Shown: piece by piece, positions 19,390-28,907 of the stretch
Layout of the letters: every line of letters starts with the position of its first letter
Numbering within the stretch: the stretch's first letter is position 1
Assembly: GCF_025143985.1 (NCBI RefSeq)
Contig: NZ_CP083564.1
Span: forward strand, 1,117,501 to 1,181,500
Source: Sulfitobacter sp. W027
GTDB lineage: Bacteria; Pseudomonadota; Alphaproteobacteria; Rhodobacterales; Rhodobacteraceae
Direction: 5' to 3'
DNA length: 64,000 nt
Made by a program: the position numbers and the translations under genes
Notes under the pieces: generated by a model
Seen by the model: only the letters and a program-made list of their open reading frames with translations
Told to the model about the DNA's origin: nothing
The model's database searches: none

Positions 19390-21000
19390 ATGACACTCAA
19401 CCTTTCAATGCCAGGACAAGATGATCTGAAACCCCGTATCACCGTCTTTGGTGTTGGCGGGGCGGGCGGCAACGCGGTCAACAACATGATCGAAAAAGAG
19501 CTCGACGGCGTTGACTTCGTTGTGGCGAACACCGACGCCCAGGCGCTCCAGCAGGCCCGGGCCGACAACCGCGTTCAGCTTGGCATCAAGGTCACCGAAG
19601 GTCTGGGCGCGGGCGCCCGTGCTAGCGTCGGCGCCGCCGCTGCCGAAGAGAGCATCGAGCAGATCGTCGACCATCTTGCCGGCGCGCATATGTGCTTCAT
19701 CACCGCAGGCATGGGCGGCGGCACCGGGACAGGTGCGGCCCCGATCATCGCCCAAGCGGCCCGCGAACTGGGTGTGCTGACCGTTGGCGTCGTGACCAAG
19801 CCCTTCCAGTTTGAGGGTGCCAAGCGCATGCGTCAGGCCGAGGAGGGCGTCGAGACCCTGCAAAAGGTCGTCGACACGCTGATCATCATCCCCAACCAGA
19901 ACCTGTTCCGTCTGGCCAACGAAAAGACCACCTTCACCGAAGCCTTCTCGCTCGCCGATGACGTGCTGTACCAAGGTGTGAAGGGCGTGACCGACCTGAT
20001 GGTCCGTCCGGGCCTGATCAACCTCGACTTTGCCGACGTTCGCGCCGTGATGGACGAAATGGGCAAGGCGATGATGGGCACAGGCGAGGCCGAGGGCGAA
20101 GATCGCGCCATCCAGGCCGCCGAAAAGGCCATCGCCAACCCGCTGCTGGACGAAATCAGCCTGCGTGGTGCCAAGGGCGTTCTCATCAACATCACTGGTG
20201 GCCACGACCTCACCCTCTTCGAACTCGACGAAGCGGCTAACCGTATCCGCGAAGAAGTCGACCCTGAGGCGAACATCATCGTCGGCTCCACGCTGGATGA
20301 GAGCCTTGGTGGCCTCATGCGCGTCAGCGTTGTTGCCACCGGTATCGACGCCACTGATGTGAACACCGAAATGCCGGTCCCGCGCCGCTCCATGAGCCAG
20401 CCGCTGCGCCAGAACGTATCGGTTGACGATGTGGCGCAGGCCTCTGCTGCACAAGCACCCGCTGCCGCACCGATCGCTGGCGAGATGAAACAGGAAGTTG
20501 AGCAGGCCGCACTGTTCCAAGACCTTCAGCCGGTACAGCGCGATCAAGACCGTTATGAGGAAGAGAACGTTGTCGAAGACGACGACGGTCTGCCCGCACC
20601 GGCTTATCAGCCCGAAGTCGCCGCATTTGAGCCGCGTCAGGAAGAAGCGATCGAAGCTCAGCCCGAAGCCTTCGTTGCACCACGCGCCCCGACACCCGGC
20701 ACACCATCCCCCGAGGCGCTGGCCCGCTTGCGCGCCGCTGCGCAGAAAGCAGCGCCCGAACAGCACCGTCAGGCCCAGCAGCAGCAGGGTGAGCAGGGCG
20801 ACAAGGGTCGCTTTGGCATCAACTCTCTGATCAACCGGATGACCGGCCATGCCGAAGGCGAAACACAGGCCCGCCCCGCGCGTCAGCAGCCTCCGGTGCA
20901 GACTCGTGCCTCTGCTGCGGCGCCACAGCCGCAGGAAAGCAGTGATCCCGATCAAGAGCGCATCGAAATCCCCGCGTTCTTGCGCCGTCAGGCCAATTGA
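19390..21000 (+). CDS. ftsZ: Cell division GTPase FtsZ
   Basis: Tubulin homologue that forms the Z ring. The 536 residues include the tubulin signature G109-GGTGTG115, the catalytic T7 loop N211-LDFAD216 and the globular GTPase core to about residue 325. A linker of about 200 residues rich in Q, A, P and E follows, ending in the conserved C-terminal peptide [10 protein letters not shown] that binds FtsA. The long linker makes it much longer than the roughly 380-residue enterobacterial form, as is common in alphaproteobacteria. An AGGCGGA precedes the ATG. Confidence 0.98.
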   Translation: MTLNLSMPGQDDLKPRITVFGVGGAGGNAVNNMIEKELDGVDFVVANTDAQALQQARADNRVQLGIKVTEGLGAGARASVGAAAAEESIEQIVDHLAGAHMCFITAGMGGGTGTGAAPIIAQAARELGVLTVGVVTKPFQFEGAKRMRQAEEGVETLQKVVDTLIIIPNQNLFRLANEKTTFTEAFSLADDVLYQGVKGVTDLMVRPGLINLDFADVRAVMDEMGKAMMGTGEAEGEDRAIQAAEKAIANPLLDEISLRGAKGVLINITGGHDLTLFELDEAANRIREEVDPEANIIVGSTLDESLGGLMRVSVVATGIDATDVNTEMPVPRRSMSQPLRQNVSVDDVAQASAAQAPAAAPIAGEMKQEVEQAALFQDLQPVQRDQDRYEEENVVEDDDGLPAPAYQPEVAAFEPRQEEAIEAQPEAFVAPRAPTPGTPSPEALARLRAAAQKAAPEQHRQAQQQQGEQGDKGRFGINSLINRMTGHAEGETQARPARQQPPVQTRASAAAPQPQESSDPDQERIEIPAFLRRQAN

Positions 21001-21021
21001 TCCGATCACGATAGATGAACG

Positions 21022-21048
21022 AAGGGTCGCCTTGGGGCGGCCCTTTTT
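21022..21048 (+). terminator. Rho-independent terminator after ftsZ
   Basis: AAGGGTCGCC (21022-21031) pairs with GGCGGCCCTT (21036-21045), with one G-T pair, around a TTGG loop, and runs into a T tract ending at 21048. Placed 22 bases after the ftsZ stop, it is a convincing end for the dcw transcript. Confidence 0.8.
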
Positions 21049-21133
21049 CGTTTTATAACAATTCCTTGCAATGGGGTCGGCACGCTAGCGCCCAAATGTT
21101 ACGGGCATGTTTCAGACCGTTGCAAAGATTGAG

Positions 21134-21162
21134 TTGAGCAAAACGAACCAGCACCTTAATCC
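21134..21162 (+). promoter_or_regulatory. Possible lpxC promoter
   Basis: TTGAGC (21134-21139) and TAATCC (21157-21162) are spaced by 17 bases, about 46 bases before the lpxC start and after the ftsZ terminator. The -10 match is poor, so this is only a candidate. Confidence 0.25.
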
Positions 21163-21207
21163 AGAGTTCAACACACAATAAGATGTTCGAAGCTTGAGGA
21201 TGACCCG

Positions 21208-22131
21208 GTGCAGACAACGATCAAATCAGCAGTAAGCTTTACTGGCACAGGCCTGCACTCTGGCATGCCGGCCACCGTGACTCTGCGCCCGGCGTCTGCC
21301 CACCACGGCATCTGGTTCTCGCGCAGCGATGTGGCTGTCGGCGATCGCCTGATCCCAGCCCGTTGGGACGCGGTGGACCGTTCGCCGCTGTGCACCAAGC
21401 TGGAAAACCCCACTGGCCTGTCGATCTCTACTGTTGAGCATCTGATGGCCGCCGTGGCGGGCTGTGGCATCCACAACCTTTTGATTGAGATCGACGGCCC
21501 AGAAGTGCCGATCCTCGATGGCTCTTCTCTGCCCTTCGTGCGTGGCATCATGCAGCGCGGCCTGCGCCAGCTTGCGGCCCCTGTAATGGCTTTTGAGGTG
21601 CTGAAAACCGTGACCGTGCAGGACGGCGACGCTTCGGCGACGATCTCTCCCGCTGATACGCTGCGGATCGACTTTGAAATCGATTTCGCCGATGCCGCCA
21701 TCGGCCATCAGCATAAATCGCTGACGATGAATAATGGCTCTTTCGCACGTGAGCTTTGCGACAGCCGCACCTTCTGCCGTCAGGCCGATGTCGAAGCGAT
21801 GCAGGCCAACGGTCTGGCGCTTGGCGGTGAGGCGGGTGAGAACGCAGTGGTTTTCGACGGCGATGCGGTTGTCAGCCCCGGTGGCCTGCGCCACGCGGAT
21901 GAGCCTGTGCGCCACAAGATGCTCGACGCGCTTGGCGATCTGGCGCTGGCGGGGGCACCGCTGCTTGGCCATTACGAAGGCAAACGCGCGGGGCACTCGC
22001 TGACCAACACGCTGCTGCGCGCGCTCTTTGCCACACCGGACGCCGTGCGTCTGGTGCCCTGTGACGCTGCCCAAACGGCGCGGCTGCCCGGCTCTGGTCT
22101 GATCTGGGGTGAAATTCCGCAGGTTGCCTGA
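21208..22131 (+). CDS. lpxC: UDP-3-O-acyl-N-acetylglucosamine deacetylase, LpxC
   Basis: Zinc enzyme for the committed step of lipid A synthesis, in the cytoplasm. The 307 residues are a standard length. Zinc ligands are visible as H78 in VEHLMAA and H236/D240 in RHKMLDALGD, and the EIDGPEVPILDGSS strand is typical. The start is GTG with GAGGA (21196-21200) about seven bases upstream. Its position after the ftsZ terminator implies its own promoter. lpxC after ftsZ is a widespread Gram-negative order. Confidence 0.97.
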   Translation: MQTTIKSAVSFTGTGLHSGMPATVTLRPASAHHGIWFSRSDVAVGDRLIPARWDAVDRSPLCTKLENPTGLSISTVEHLMAAVAGCGIHNLLIEIDGPEVPILDGSSLPFVRGIMQRGLRQLAAPVMAFEVLKTVTVQDGDASATISPADTLRIDFEIDFADAAIGHQHKSLTMNNGSFARELCDSRTFCRQADVEAMQANGLALGGEAGENAVVFDGDAVVSPGGLRHADEPVRHKMLDALGDLALAGAPLLGHYEGKRAGHSLTNTLLRALFATPDAVRLVPCDAAQTARLPGSGLIWGEIPQVA

Positions 22132-22372
22132 CCTCGCGGCAGGTTGGGCGTCTCTCAAACGGCAGGGTCCCAGGCTGGCGAAGTGCCATTGAACGCCCCG
22201 CCAATGCCTTGTATTCACTAAGCTGAAGTGACAAGCCTGACCCAGCGACGCGCCACCGCGCGCCCGGCTGCGGGCGGGGGTGGAATGGGCGTTTTGCAAC
22301 GCAGTTTATTGTGCTAGTCACATGCGCAAGAGGGTCAAAGACCATGGGTTGGACGATGCAAGGGGTGCGGGC

Positions 22373-23239
22373 ATGACGGTAGCAGGATCGCGCAAGCGGA
22401 CGATCAGTGCGGTGCTTCTGGTCGCAACATTGGCGGCCTGCGGCGGTGGTGACGGACGCTCTGACGGCAGCTTTTTCAACCCGCAGGAAATCCCGCTTGA
22501 GACCTATTCAGCCGAGCAGATCTTTGAGCGCGGCGAATATGAGCTGACCAACAACAACCCCGGTGAGGCGGCGTTTTATTTCGCCGAGATCGAGCGCCTC
22601 TATCCCTATTCCGAATGGGCCAAACGCGCGCTGATCATGCAGGCGTTTGCCTATCACAAGGATCAGGACTACCCCAACAGCCGCTCCGCCGCGCAGCGGT
22701 TCATCGATTTCTACCCCGCCGAAGATGACGCCGCTTATGCGCAGTACCTTCTGGCGCTGAGCTACTATGACCAGATCGACGAAGTGGGTCGCGATCAGGG
22801 TCTGACCTTTCAAGCGCTGCAATCGCTGCGCGCTGTGATCGAAGGCTACCCTGACAGCGAATATGCCCGCTCTGCGGTGCTGAAGTTCGACCTCGCCTTC
22901 GACCATCTGGCGGGCAAGGAGATGGAGATCGGCCGCTATTACCTGCGCCGCGATCACTATACCGCCGCGATCAACCGCTTCCGCGTGGTGGTCGAGGATT
23001 TCCAGACCACGACCCATACCGCAGAAGCGCTGCACCGACTGGTGGAATCCTATCTTTCGCTGGGGCTGAACCATGAGGCGCAGACGGCGGGTGCCATCCT
23101 AGGCCACAACTACCGTGGCTCGGAATGGTATGAGGACAGCTACAAGCTGCTGACCGGGCGCGGGCTTGCGCCTGCCTTTTACAAAGACAACTGGCTGGGT
23201 GCAGCCTATCGCCAAACCATCAAGGGCGAGTGGCTTTAA
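22373..23239 (+). CDS. bamD: Outer membrane assembly lipoprotein BamD
   Basis: Essential TPR lipoprotein of the beta-barrel assembly machine. The 288-residue precursor has a signal peptide ending in the lipobox L20-A-A-C23. The mature part has TPR-like helical repeats (GEAAFYFAEIERLYPYSEWA; YPNSRSAAQRFIDFYP; YTAAINRFRVVVEDF). I chose ATG 22373 because AAGGGG lies eight bases upstream and the signal peptide then starts normally; the frame is open 93 bases further upstream. recN follows after 32 bases. Confidence 0.93.
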   Translation: MTVAGSRKRTISAVLLVATLAACGGGDGRSDGSFFNPQEIPLETYSAEQIFERGEYELTNNNPGEAAFYFAEIERLYPYSEWAKRALIMQAFAYHKDQDYPNSRSAAQRFIDFYPAEDDAAYAQYLLALSYYDQIDEVGRDQGLTFQALQSLRAVIEGYPDSEYARSAVLKFDLAFDHLAGKEMEIGRYYLRRDHYTAAINRFRVVVEDFQTTTHTAEALHRLVESYLSLGLNHEAQTAGAILGHNYRGSEWYEDSYKLLTGRGLAPAFYKDNWLGAAYRQTIKGEWL

Positions 23240-23271
23240 GGGGGGTGGGGTCGCCCATCCGACGGTTCTAG

Positions 23272-24942
23272 ATGCTGCGCGGACTTGATATTTCGGACAT
23301 GCTGATCATCGACCGGCTGGAACTTGGCTTCCAACCGGGTCTGAATGTGCTGACCGGTGAAACCGGGGCGGGAAAGTCTATCTTGCTGGATTCGCTTGGC
23401 TTTGTTCTGGGCTGGCGCGGCCGCGCCGATCTGGTGCGCCAAGGGGCCGATCAGGGCGAGGTGACCGCTTGGTTCGATCTGCCGCAGGGCCACCCGGCTC
23501 ATGCCGTGCTCGAAGAGGCGGGGCTGCCTGCCAGTGACGAACTGATCCTGCGCCGCATCAACACGTCCGACGGGCGCAAGACCGCTTGGGTCAATGACCG
23601 GCGCTGCTCGGGCGAGGTGCTGCGGCGGCTGTCTGAGACTTTGGTGGAGTTGCATGGCCAGCATGACGACCGTGGCTTGCTGAACCCGCGCGGCCACCGG
23701 TCCATTCTGGATGATTACGCTGGAAATGACCGCGCGATTGCTGAGGTTCGCGCAGCATGGGCGGCATTGGGCACGGCCCGCAAGGCAGCCGCCGCTGCCG
23801 CCGCCGAACGCGAGGCCATCGCGGCTGAGGAAGAGTTCCTGCGCCATGCCGTGGCGGAGCTAGATAAACTGAACCCTGAGGCAGGCGAGGAGGCCACCCT
23901 CGACACCCGCCGCCGCCAGATGCAGGGCGCGGAGAAAATCCGCCGTGATGTGATCAATGCCTATGAGCTTCTGGGCCAAGGCGGGGCAGAGACCGCCATG
24001 GGCGACGCGCTGCGCTGGCTCGATGGGGTGGCCGACAAGGCCGAAGGCGCGCTGGAAGGCCCCCTCGCCGCGCTTAACCGTGCGATGGTGGAACTGGACG
24101 AAGCGATGTCTGGCGTGGCCGATGCGATCGACGGGATGTCCTTCGATCCCTATGAACTAGAAACCTGCGAAGAGCGGCTTTTTGCGATCCGGGGGCTGGC
24201 CCGAAAACATGACGTGCAGCCCGATGAACTGGCCGGTTTTGCCGATACGCTGCGCGCTAAACTTGACGCGCTCGACGCGGGTGAGGCGGCACAGGCCGGG
24301 CTGGAAAAAGCCGTGCGCGATGCGCAGGCGCTTTACGACGAACGCGCGGCAGCCCTTACCGAAAAGCGGCGCAAGGCGGCGGCCAAACTCGACAAGGCCG
24401 TTGCGGCAGAGCTTGCCCCCCTCAAGATGGAACGCGCGGTTTTCGAGACGCAGCTGACTGAGGAACCCGCCGGCCCCGACGGGCGCGATGCGGTGTCGTT
24501 CACTGTAGCAACCAACCCCGGCGCACCGGCTGGCCCCCTTGGCAAGATCGCCTCGGGTGGGGAACTCAGTCGGTTCCTATTAGCGCTCAAAGTCTGCCTG
24601 ACACAAAGCCAATCCGGCCTCACCCTGATCTTTGACGAGATCGACCGCGGGGTAGGGGGTGCCACCGCTGACGCGGTTGGCCGCCGTTTGAAGGCGCTTG
24701 CGGCTGAGGGGCAGGTGCTGGTCGTTACCCATTCGCCGCAGGTCGCCGCCCTTGGCGCGCATCACTGGCGCGTGGCCAAATCGGTGTCCAAAGGCATGAC
24801 CACCTCGACCGTCACACCTCTCGCCCCCGAAGAGCGGGTGGACGAAGTTGCACGGATGCTCGCGGGCGATACCATCACCGATGCGGCCCGCGCGGCGGCT
24901 GAGGTGCTGCTGAACGGGCAAAAGGGCGCGACGACGTCATAA
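23272..24942 (+). CDS. recN: DNA repair protein RecN
   Basis: SMC-like ATPase for recombinational repair of double-strand breaks. The 556 residues have the Walker A loop G29-ETGAGKS36, a long alanine/glutamate-rich coiled-coil middle (about 150-360), and a C-terminal half with ASGGELSRFLLALK (ABC signature) and LIFDEIDRGVGG (Walker B). The start fits the family (MLRGLDI.DMLII) although no good Shine-Dalgarno lies close to it. bamD-recN is a common alphaproteobacterial pair. Confidence 0.96.
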   Translation: MLRGLDISDMLIIDRLELGFQPGLNVLTGETGAGKSILLDSLGFVLGWRGRADLVRQGADQGEVTAWFDLPQGHPAHAVLEEAGLPASDELILRRINTSDGRKTAWVNDRRCSGEVLRRLSETLVELHGQHDDRGLLNPRGHRSILDDYAGNDRAIAEVRAAWAALGTARKAAAAAAAEREAIAAEEEFLRHAVAELDKLNPEAGEEATLDTRRRQMQGAEKIRRDVINAYELLGQGGAETAMGDALRWLDGVADKAEGALEGPLAALNRAMVELDEAMSGVADAIDGMSFDPYELETCEERLFAIRGLARKHDVQPDELAGFADTLRAKLDALDAGEAAQAGLEKAVRDAQALYDERAAALTEKRRKAAAKLDKAVAAELAPLKMERAVFETQLTEEPAGPDGRDAVSFTVATNPGAPAGPLGKIASGGELSRFLLALKVCLTQSQSGLTLIFDEIDRGVGGATADAVGRRLKALAAEGQVLVVTHSPQVAALGAHHWRVAKSVSKGMTTSTVTPLAPEERVDEVARMLAGDTITDAARAAAEVLLNGQKGATTS

Positions 24943-25004
24943 ATGACGGTTTTACCTAAGGTCAGCTTGTCTTAGACAGGAAGAGCCCAACTGGTTAAAG
25001 TCCC

Positions 25005-26690
25005 ATGCCTCCGCAAGATAACGCATTCTTTTCACACCAATTCGATCAGGCGCTTGGCGGCTGCAAACAGGGTTGGAAAGTGCTGCGCACGCGCGGGCCG
25101 GGCAAGATCACCTTTTGGTTCATCGCCCTGCTGGTGGGCATCGCCGCAGGTTTCGCCGCGCTGTTTTTCCGCAAAGGGATCAACTGGTTGCAGGCCACGC
25201 TCTATGGCACCGACGATGTACAATTCCTACACAGCTTTCTCGCCGGTTTGCCGTGGTATTGGGTGGTGCTGATCCCGACGTTCGGCGGGCTGCTCGTAGG
25301 GCTGATCTTGCACCGTTTCACCCGCGACGGGCGCGCGCGCAGTGTGGGCGATGTGATCCTCGGCGCGGCGATGCACGACGGGCGCGTTGAAACCCGCGCC
25401 GGGGTGGCATCGGCGTTGGCCTCGCTCATTACCCTCTCCACGGGCGGCTCTTCGGGTCGAGAGGGGCCAGTGGTACATCTTGCCGCCGTGATCTCGACCA
25501 AGGTCAGCCGTTTTATCAAAGCCGATGGGATCACCGGCCGTGACCTTCTGGGCTGCGCGGTGGCGGCGGCGGTCTCGGCCAGTTTTAACGCCCCCATCGC
25601 CGGTGCACTCTTTGCCTTAGAAGTCGTGCTGCGACATTTCGCGGTCCATGCCTTTGCGCCCATCGTCATCGCTTCGGCAGCAGGCACCGTCATCAACCGG
25701 CTGGAGTTCGGCGGGCTGACAGAGTTCGTCCTTCCAAGCCTCGGCGATGTGCAATTTTACGTCGAACTGCCCGCCTTCCTGCTTCTGGGTCTGACCTGCG
25801 GTCTGGTCTCGGTCGTGCTGATGCGCGCGATCTTCTGGGCCGAGGATTTCGGCAACTACCTCCAAGCCCGCACCGGACTGGCGCGCTGGCTGCGCCCGGC
25901 GGTGGCAGGGGCGATCCTTGGCATTATCGCCCTATGGTTCCCACATATCATCGGCGTGGGCTATGAAACGACCTCCCGCGCCTTAGTGGGGGAATTGGTG
26001 CTGCATGAGGCGATCATCTTTGCCGTGCTCAAAGTCGCCGCCGTGGCGATCACCTTGGGCGGGCGCATGGGGGGCGGGGTGTTCTCGCCCTCGCTCATGC
26101 TGGGCGCGCTGACCGGGCTGGGCTTCGGGATCATCGCCACGGGTGTATTCCCCGAGATCTCCGGCTCTTCCTCGCTCTATGCGCTGGCGGGCATGGGGGC
26201 CGTGGCCGCCGCCGTGCTCGGCGCGCCGATCTCAACCACGCTTATCGTTTTTGAAATGACGGGTGACTGGCAAACTGGCCTCGCGGTCATGGTCGCCGTC
26301 AGCATGTCCACCGCACTGGCGTCAAAACTGGTGGACCGCTCGTTCTTCCTCACCCAGATGGAACGGCGCGGCATCCATCTGGCGGCGGGGCCGCAGGCCT
26401 ATCTGCTGTCGATGTTTATGGTGGGTCGGATCATGCGCCGCCCAGATGACGAGGACACCGCCTCAGAAGACGCCTGTTGGGATTTGATCGACAAGGGCAC
26501 CTATATCGACGGCAGCGCCACGCTTGAGGCCGCCCTGCCGCTGTTTGACCAGACCCATTCCAACTTCATCCCGGTGGTCACCCTCAGCGCAGACGCACCG
26601 CCCGAATTGCTGGGCGCGCTGTTTCATGTCGATGCGCTGAAGGCCTATAACCGGGCCCTCGCCGCCACCGCGGCCGAGGAGCATTCCTGA
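25005..26690 (+). CDS. ClC-family chloride channel/transporter
   Basis: Integral membrane protein of 561 residues with about ten hydrophobic helices followed by a soluble tail of roughly 120 residues. The filter motif GGSSG-R152-E153-G-P155 keeps the gating glutamate, and GGGVFSPSLMLGA is the second conserved chloride-binding segment. The first filter motif GSGIP is not present; ARSVGDVI occupies its place. The tail may be a degenerate CBS-type regulatory region. Its end is seven bases from the convergent DUF427 gene. Ion selectivity and whether it is a channel or H+/Cl- exchanger cannot be told. Confidence 0.9.
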   Translation: MPPQDNAFFSHQFDQALGGCKQGWKVLRTRGPGKITFWFIALLVGIAAGFAALFFRKGINWLQATLYGTDDVQFLHSFLAGLPWYWVVLIPTFGGLLVGLILHRFTRDGRARSVGDVILGAAMHDGRVETRAGVASALASLITLSTGGSSGREGPVVHLAAVISTKVSRFIKADGITGRDLLGCAVAAAVSASFNAPIAGALFALEVVLRHFAVHAFAPIVIASAAGTVINRLEFGGLTEFVLPSLGDVQFYVELPAFLLLGLTCGLVSVVLMRAIFWAEDFGNYLQARTGLARWLRPAVAGAILGIIALWFPHIIGVGYETTSRALVGELVLHEAIIFAVLKVAAVAITLGGRMGGGVFSPSLMLGALTGLGFGIIATGVFPEISGSSSLYALAGMGAVAAAVLGAPISTTLIVFEMTGDWQTGLAVMVAVSMSTALASKLVDRSFFLTQMERRGIHLAAGPQAYLLSMFMVGRIMRRPDDEDTASEDACWDLIDKGTYIDGSATLEAALPLFDQTHSNFIPVVTLSADAPPELLGALFHVDALKAYNRALAATAAEEHS

Positions 26691-26697
26691 GCAGCCG

Positions 26698-27042
26698 TCA
26701 GATACGTTCGATGGCGATTTCTTCCATTGGGGTGAAAGCCAGATAACCCTTGATCGCCGCCATATCCTCTTTGGGGTCTTCGTAAGACCAGACGGCATCT
26801 TCCAAGGTGCGGCTTTTGGTCACGACCGAGAAATAGCTGGCCTCGCCCTTATGGGGGCAATGGGTGGTCTTATCTGTACCATCAAGGAAGGCCATCGCGA
26901 TATCACCGCGCGGGAAATAGATAACCGGGGGATAGTCCCCCTCGCGCAGTTCCAGCGCGCCTGTGCTCTCACCCAGCACCGCCCCGCCAGCGCGGACAAC
27001 CCATGTGCCCTGGGCCGGAGTAATCGTAATATGGTCGGACAT
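26698..27042 (-). CDS. DUF427 domain protein
   Basis: A 114-residue soluble protein matching the DUF427 pattern: a VVRAGGAVLGES strand, YPPVIYFPRGDI, then THCPHKGEASYFSV and a C-terminal EDAVWSYEDPKE. The family is common in bacteria and fungi, forms a small beta-rich fold and has no established function. A GGGGGG run lies about five bases before the ATG. It ends next to the ClC gene tail to tail and starts 33 bases from the aminopeptidase P stop, so it could be co-transcribed with that gene. Confidence 0.85.
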   Translation of the reverse strand: MSDHITITPAQGTWVVRAGGAVLGESTGALELREGDYPPVIYFPRGDIAMAFLDGTDKTTHCPHKGEASYFSVVTKSRTLEDAVWSYEDPKEDMAAIKGYLAFTPMEEIAIERI

Positions 27043-27075
27043 GCCGTACCCCCCTTTTTTACTGAAATCGGACGC

Positions 27076-28866
27076 TCACAGGGGCGCCGTTGCCGCATCC
27101 AACCACAGTTTTGTAACAGGTGATACCCGCGGCCCGATCTTTTCCGCAACGTCGCGGTGATAGCGGTTCAGCCAATCGCGTGCCTCGGGGCTGAGCGCCT
27201 TGATATCGATCAAGCGCCGATCAATCGGCACATGCGTCAGGGTGCGCCAATCGAGCATCTTGCGATGCGCGTCACCGCCGGGCAGGGCGGGCGCCTCCTG
27301 CACTACCAGCAGGTTCTCGATACGAATGCCAAAGGCCCCCTCGCGGTAATAGCCCGGCTCATTGCTGAGGATCATACCGGGCTCCAGCGGCACATGGCTC
27401 ATCCGGCTCAACCGCTGCGGCCCCTCATGGACCGATAGATATGCGCCAACACCATGGCCCAGACCGTGGTCGAAGTCCTGCCCCGCCATCCAAAGCGGCA
27501 AACGACCCAACATTTCGATATCTCGCCCGGCCAGCCCACGTGGCCAGCGTAGACGGCTCATGGCGATCATCCCCGAGAGCACCCGGGTAAAGGCGCTACA
27601 TGCCTCAGGATCGGGCGTGCCGATGGCGATGGTGCGGGTGATATCTGTGGTCCCATCAAGATACTGACCGCCACTATCAAGCACCAACAGATGCCCGTCT
27701 TGCAGCACACTGTCAGTCTCTTCGTTCACCCGGTAATGGATGATCGCCCCATTCGGCCCGGTGCCAGAGATCGTCTCAAAGCTGATGTCGCGCAGAGAAG
27801 GGTCCCGGCCCCGCAGACCTTCCAACTGCCGCACCACCTGTGTTTCGGTGACCGTGCCGGGCGTCTGCGCATCCAACCAGGCGAGCAGTTCCACCATCGC
27901 CGCGCCGTCCCGCAAATGTGCCTCTGCAGCCCCGGCAATCTCGGCCTCATTTTTGCAGGCCTTGGGCAAAGCGCAGGGGTCTTCTCCGGCCTCAGCCCGG
28001 TCGCCCAGCAGATCCGCAAACAGGACCGGAGCCGACTGCCGATCAAGCCGCACCGGCCCTTCTAACGCGCGCAGGTAATCAGGCAGGCCCGCGGGGTCAT
28101 GCTGCAACACCTCCGGCCCCAAATGGTCCGCCACATCCGCCAGTTTCTCGGCCGCCATAAACAGATCAACCCGCGCGTCGTCATGCAAGACGGCAAAGCC
28201 ATGGGCCACAGGATTGCGCGGAATGTCCTGCCCGCGAATGTTCAACAACCAGTTGTGGCTGTCGGGAAGGGTAATCAACGCCGCCTTCTGCCCCGCCTCC
28301 CGCAGGTCCGCCGCCAAACGATGCCGCTTGACGTGATGGCTCTCCCCGGCAAAACGTTCAGGATGCACGGACACCTTGCCCATCGGGGCGGCGGGCTGCT
28401 CGGCCCAAAGCCGATCCACCATGTTCTCAGTGCGCCGCAACTCAATCCCAGAGCCGTCCAAGGCTTCCACCAACAGATCCATCTGCCCCGGCGTATGCAA
28501 CGTGGGATCAAAACCAACCACACCGCCCTCAGGCAGCTGGTCCTTCAACCAATCGGCCAAAGACACCTCGGGCCATGCCACGGGCGTAAAGACATCCGCC
28601 ACCTGCGCCTTGACCTGTGTGCGATAGCGCCCGTCGATAAAGACCCCCGCAACGCCCTGCAGTGCTGCACAAAACCCGGCGGAGCCGGTAAATCCCGTGA
28701 GCCACGCCAACCGATCATCGCGCGGGGCGACATATTCCCCTTGATGCGCATCGGCGCGCGGCACCAGAAACCCGTCCAATCCCGCGCGCAGCAATTCTGC
28801 ACGCAGCGCCGCCAGCCGCGGCGGCCCCTGCTCAGGGCGCGCGGTGACCTCGAAACTTTGGAACAC
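27076..28866 (-). CDS. pepP: Xaa-Pro aminopeptidase (aminopeptidase P, M24B)
   Basis: Manganese-dependent enzyme that removes an N-terminal residue preceding proline. The 596-residue long form has two creatinase-like N-terminal domains and the pita-bread catalytic domain. D397 and D408 lie in DSGGQYLDGTTD, histidine in GHGVGAYLSVHEGP, and glutamates in SNEPGYY and IENL. I chose GTG at 28866 (giving an FQSFEVTARPEQGPP start) because AAGGAGG sits five bases upstream. An upstream ATG (28881) would place the Shine-Dalgarno inside the gene, and the frame is open to 28911. pepP is a family symbol; exact orthology was not checked. Confidence 0.9.
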   Translation of the reverse strand: MFQSFEVTARPEQGPPRLAALRAELLRAGLDGFLVPRADAHQGEYVAPRDDRLAWLTGFTGSAGFCAALQGVAGVFIDGRYRTQVKAQVADVFTPVAWPEVSLADWLKDQLPEGGVVGFDPTLHTPGQMDLLVEALDGSGIELRRTENMVDRLWAEQPAAPMGKVSVHPERFAGESHHVKRHRLAADLREAGQKAALITLPDSHNWLLNIRGQDIPRNPVAHGFAVLHDDARVDLFMAAEKLADVADHLGPEVLQHDPAGLPDYLRALEGPVRLDRQSAPVLFADLLGDRAEAGEDPCALPKACKNEAEIAGAAEAHLRDGAAMVELLAWLDAQTPGTVTETQVVRQLEGLRGRDPSLRDISFETISGTGPNGAIIHYRVNEETDSVLQDGHLLVLDSGGQYLDGTTDITRTIAIGTPDPEACSAFTRVLSGMIAMSRLRWPRGLAGRDIEMLGRLPLWMAGQDFDHGLGHGVGAYLSVHEGPQRLSRMSHVPLEPGMILSNEPGYYREGAFGIRIENLLVVQEAPALPGGDAHRKMLDWRTLTHVPIDRRLIDIKALSPEARDWLNRYHRDVAEKIGPRVSPVTKLWLDAATAPL

Positions 28867-28871
28867 ACGCC

Positions 28872-28878
28872 CCTCCTT
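28872..28878 (-). promoter_or_regulatory. Strong Shine-Dalgarno that sets the aminopeptidase P start
   Basis: On the minus strand AAGGAGG is followed by GGCGT and then GTG, a five-base spacing. This favours the GTG at 28866 over the ATG at 28881, whose second and third codons form part of this site. Confidence 0.7.
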
Positions 28879-28907
28879 CATCCTTTTTTCAAATACCGTC
28901 CGACGGT

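Noticed and set aside
19405..21009. A 534-codon open frame antisense to the whole of ftsZ
   Set aside because: It mirrors ftsZ codon structure in GC-rich DNA, has no family motif or Shine-Dalgarno, and ftsZ itself is certain.
22294..22319. TTGCAA with a TAGTCA as a bamD promoter
   Set aside because: The spacing (15-16) and -10 match are too poor to list as a feature.
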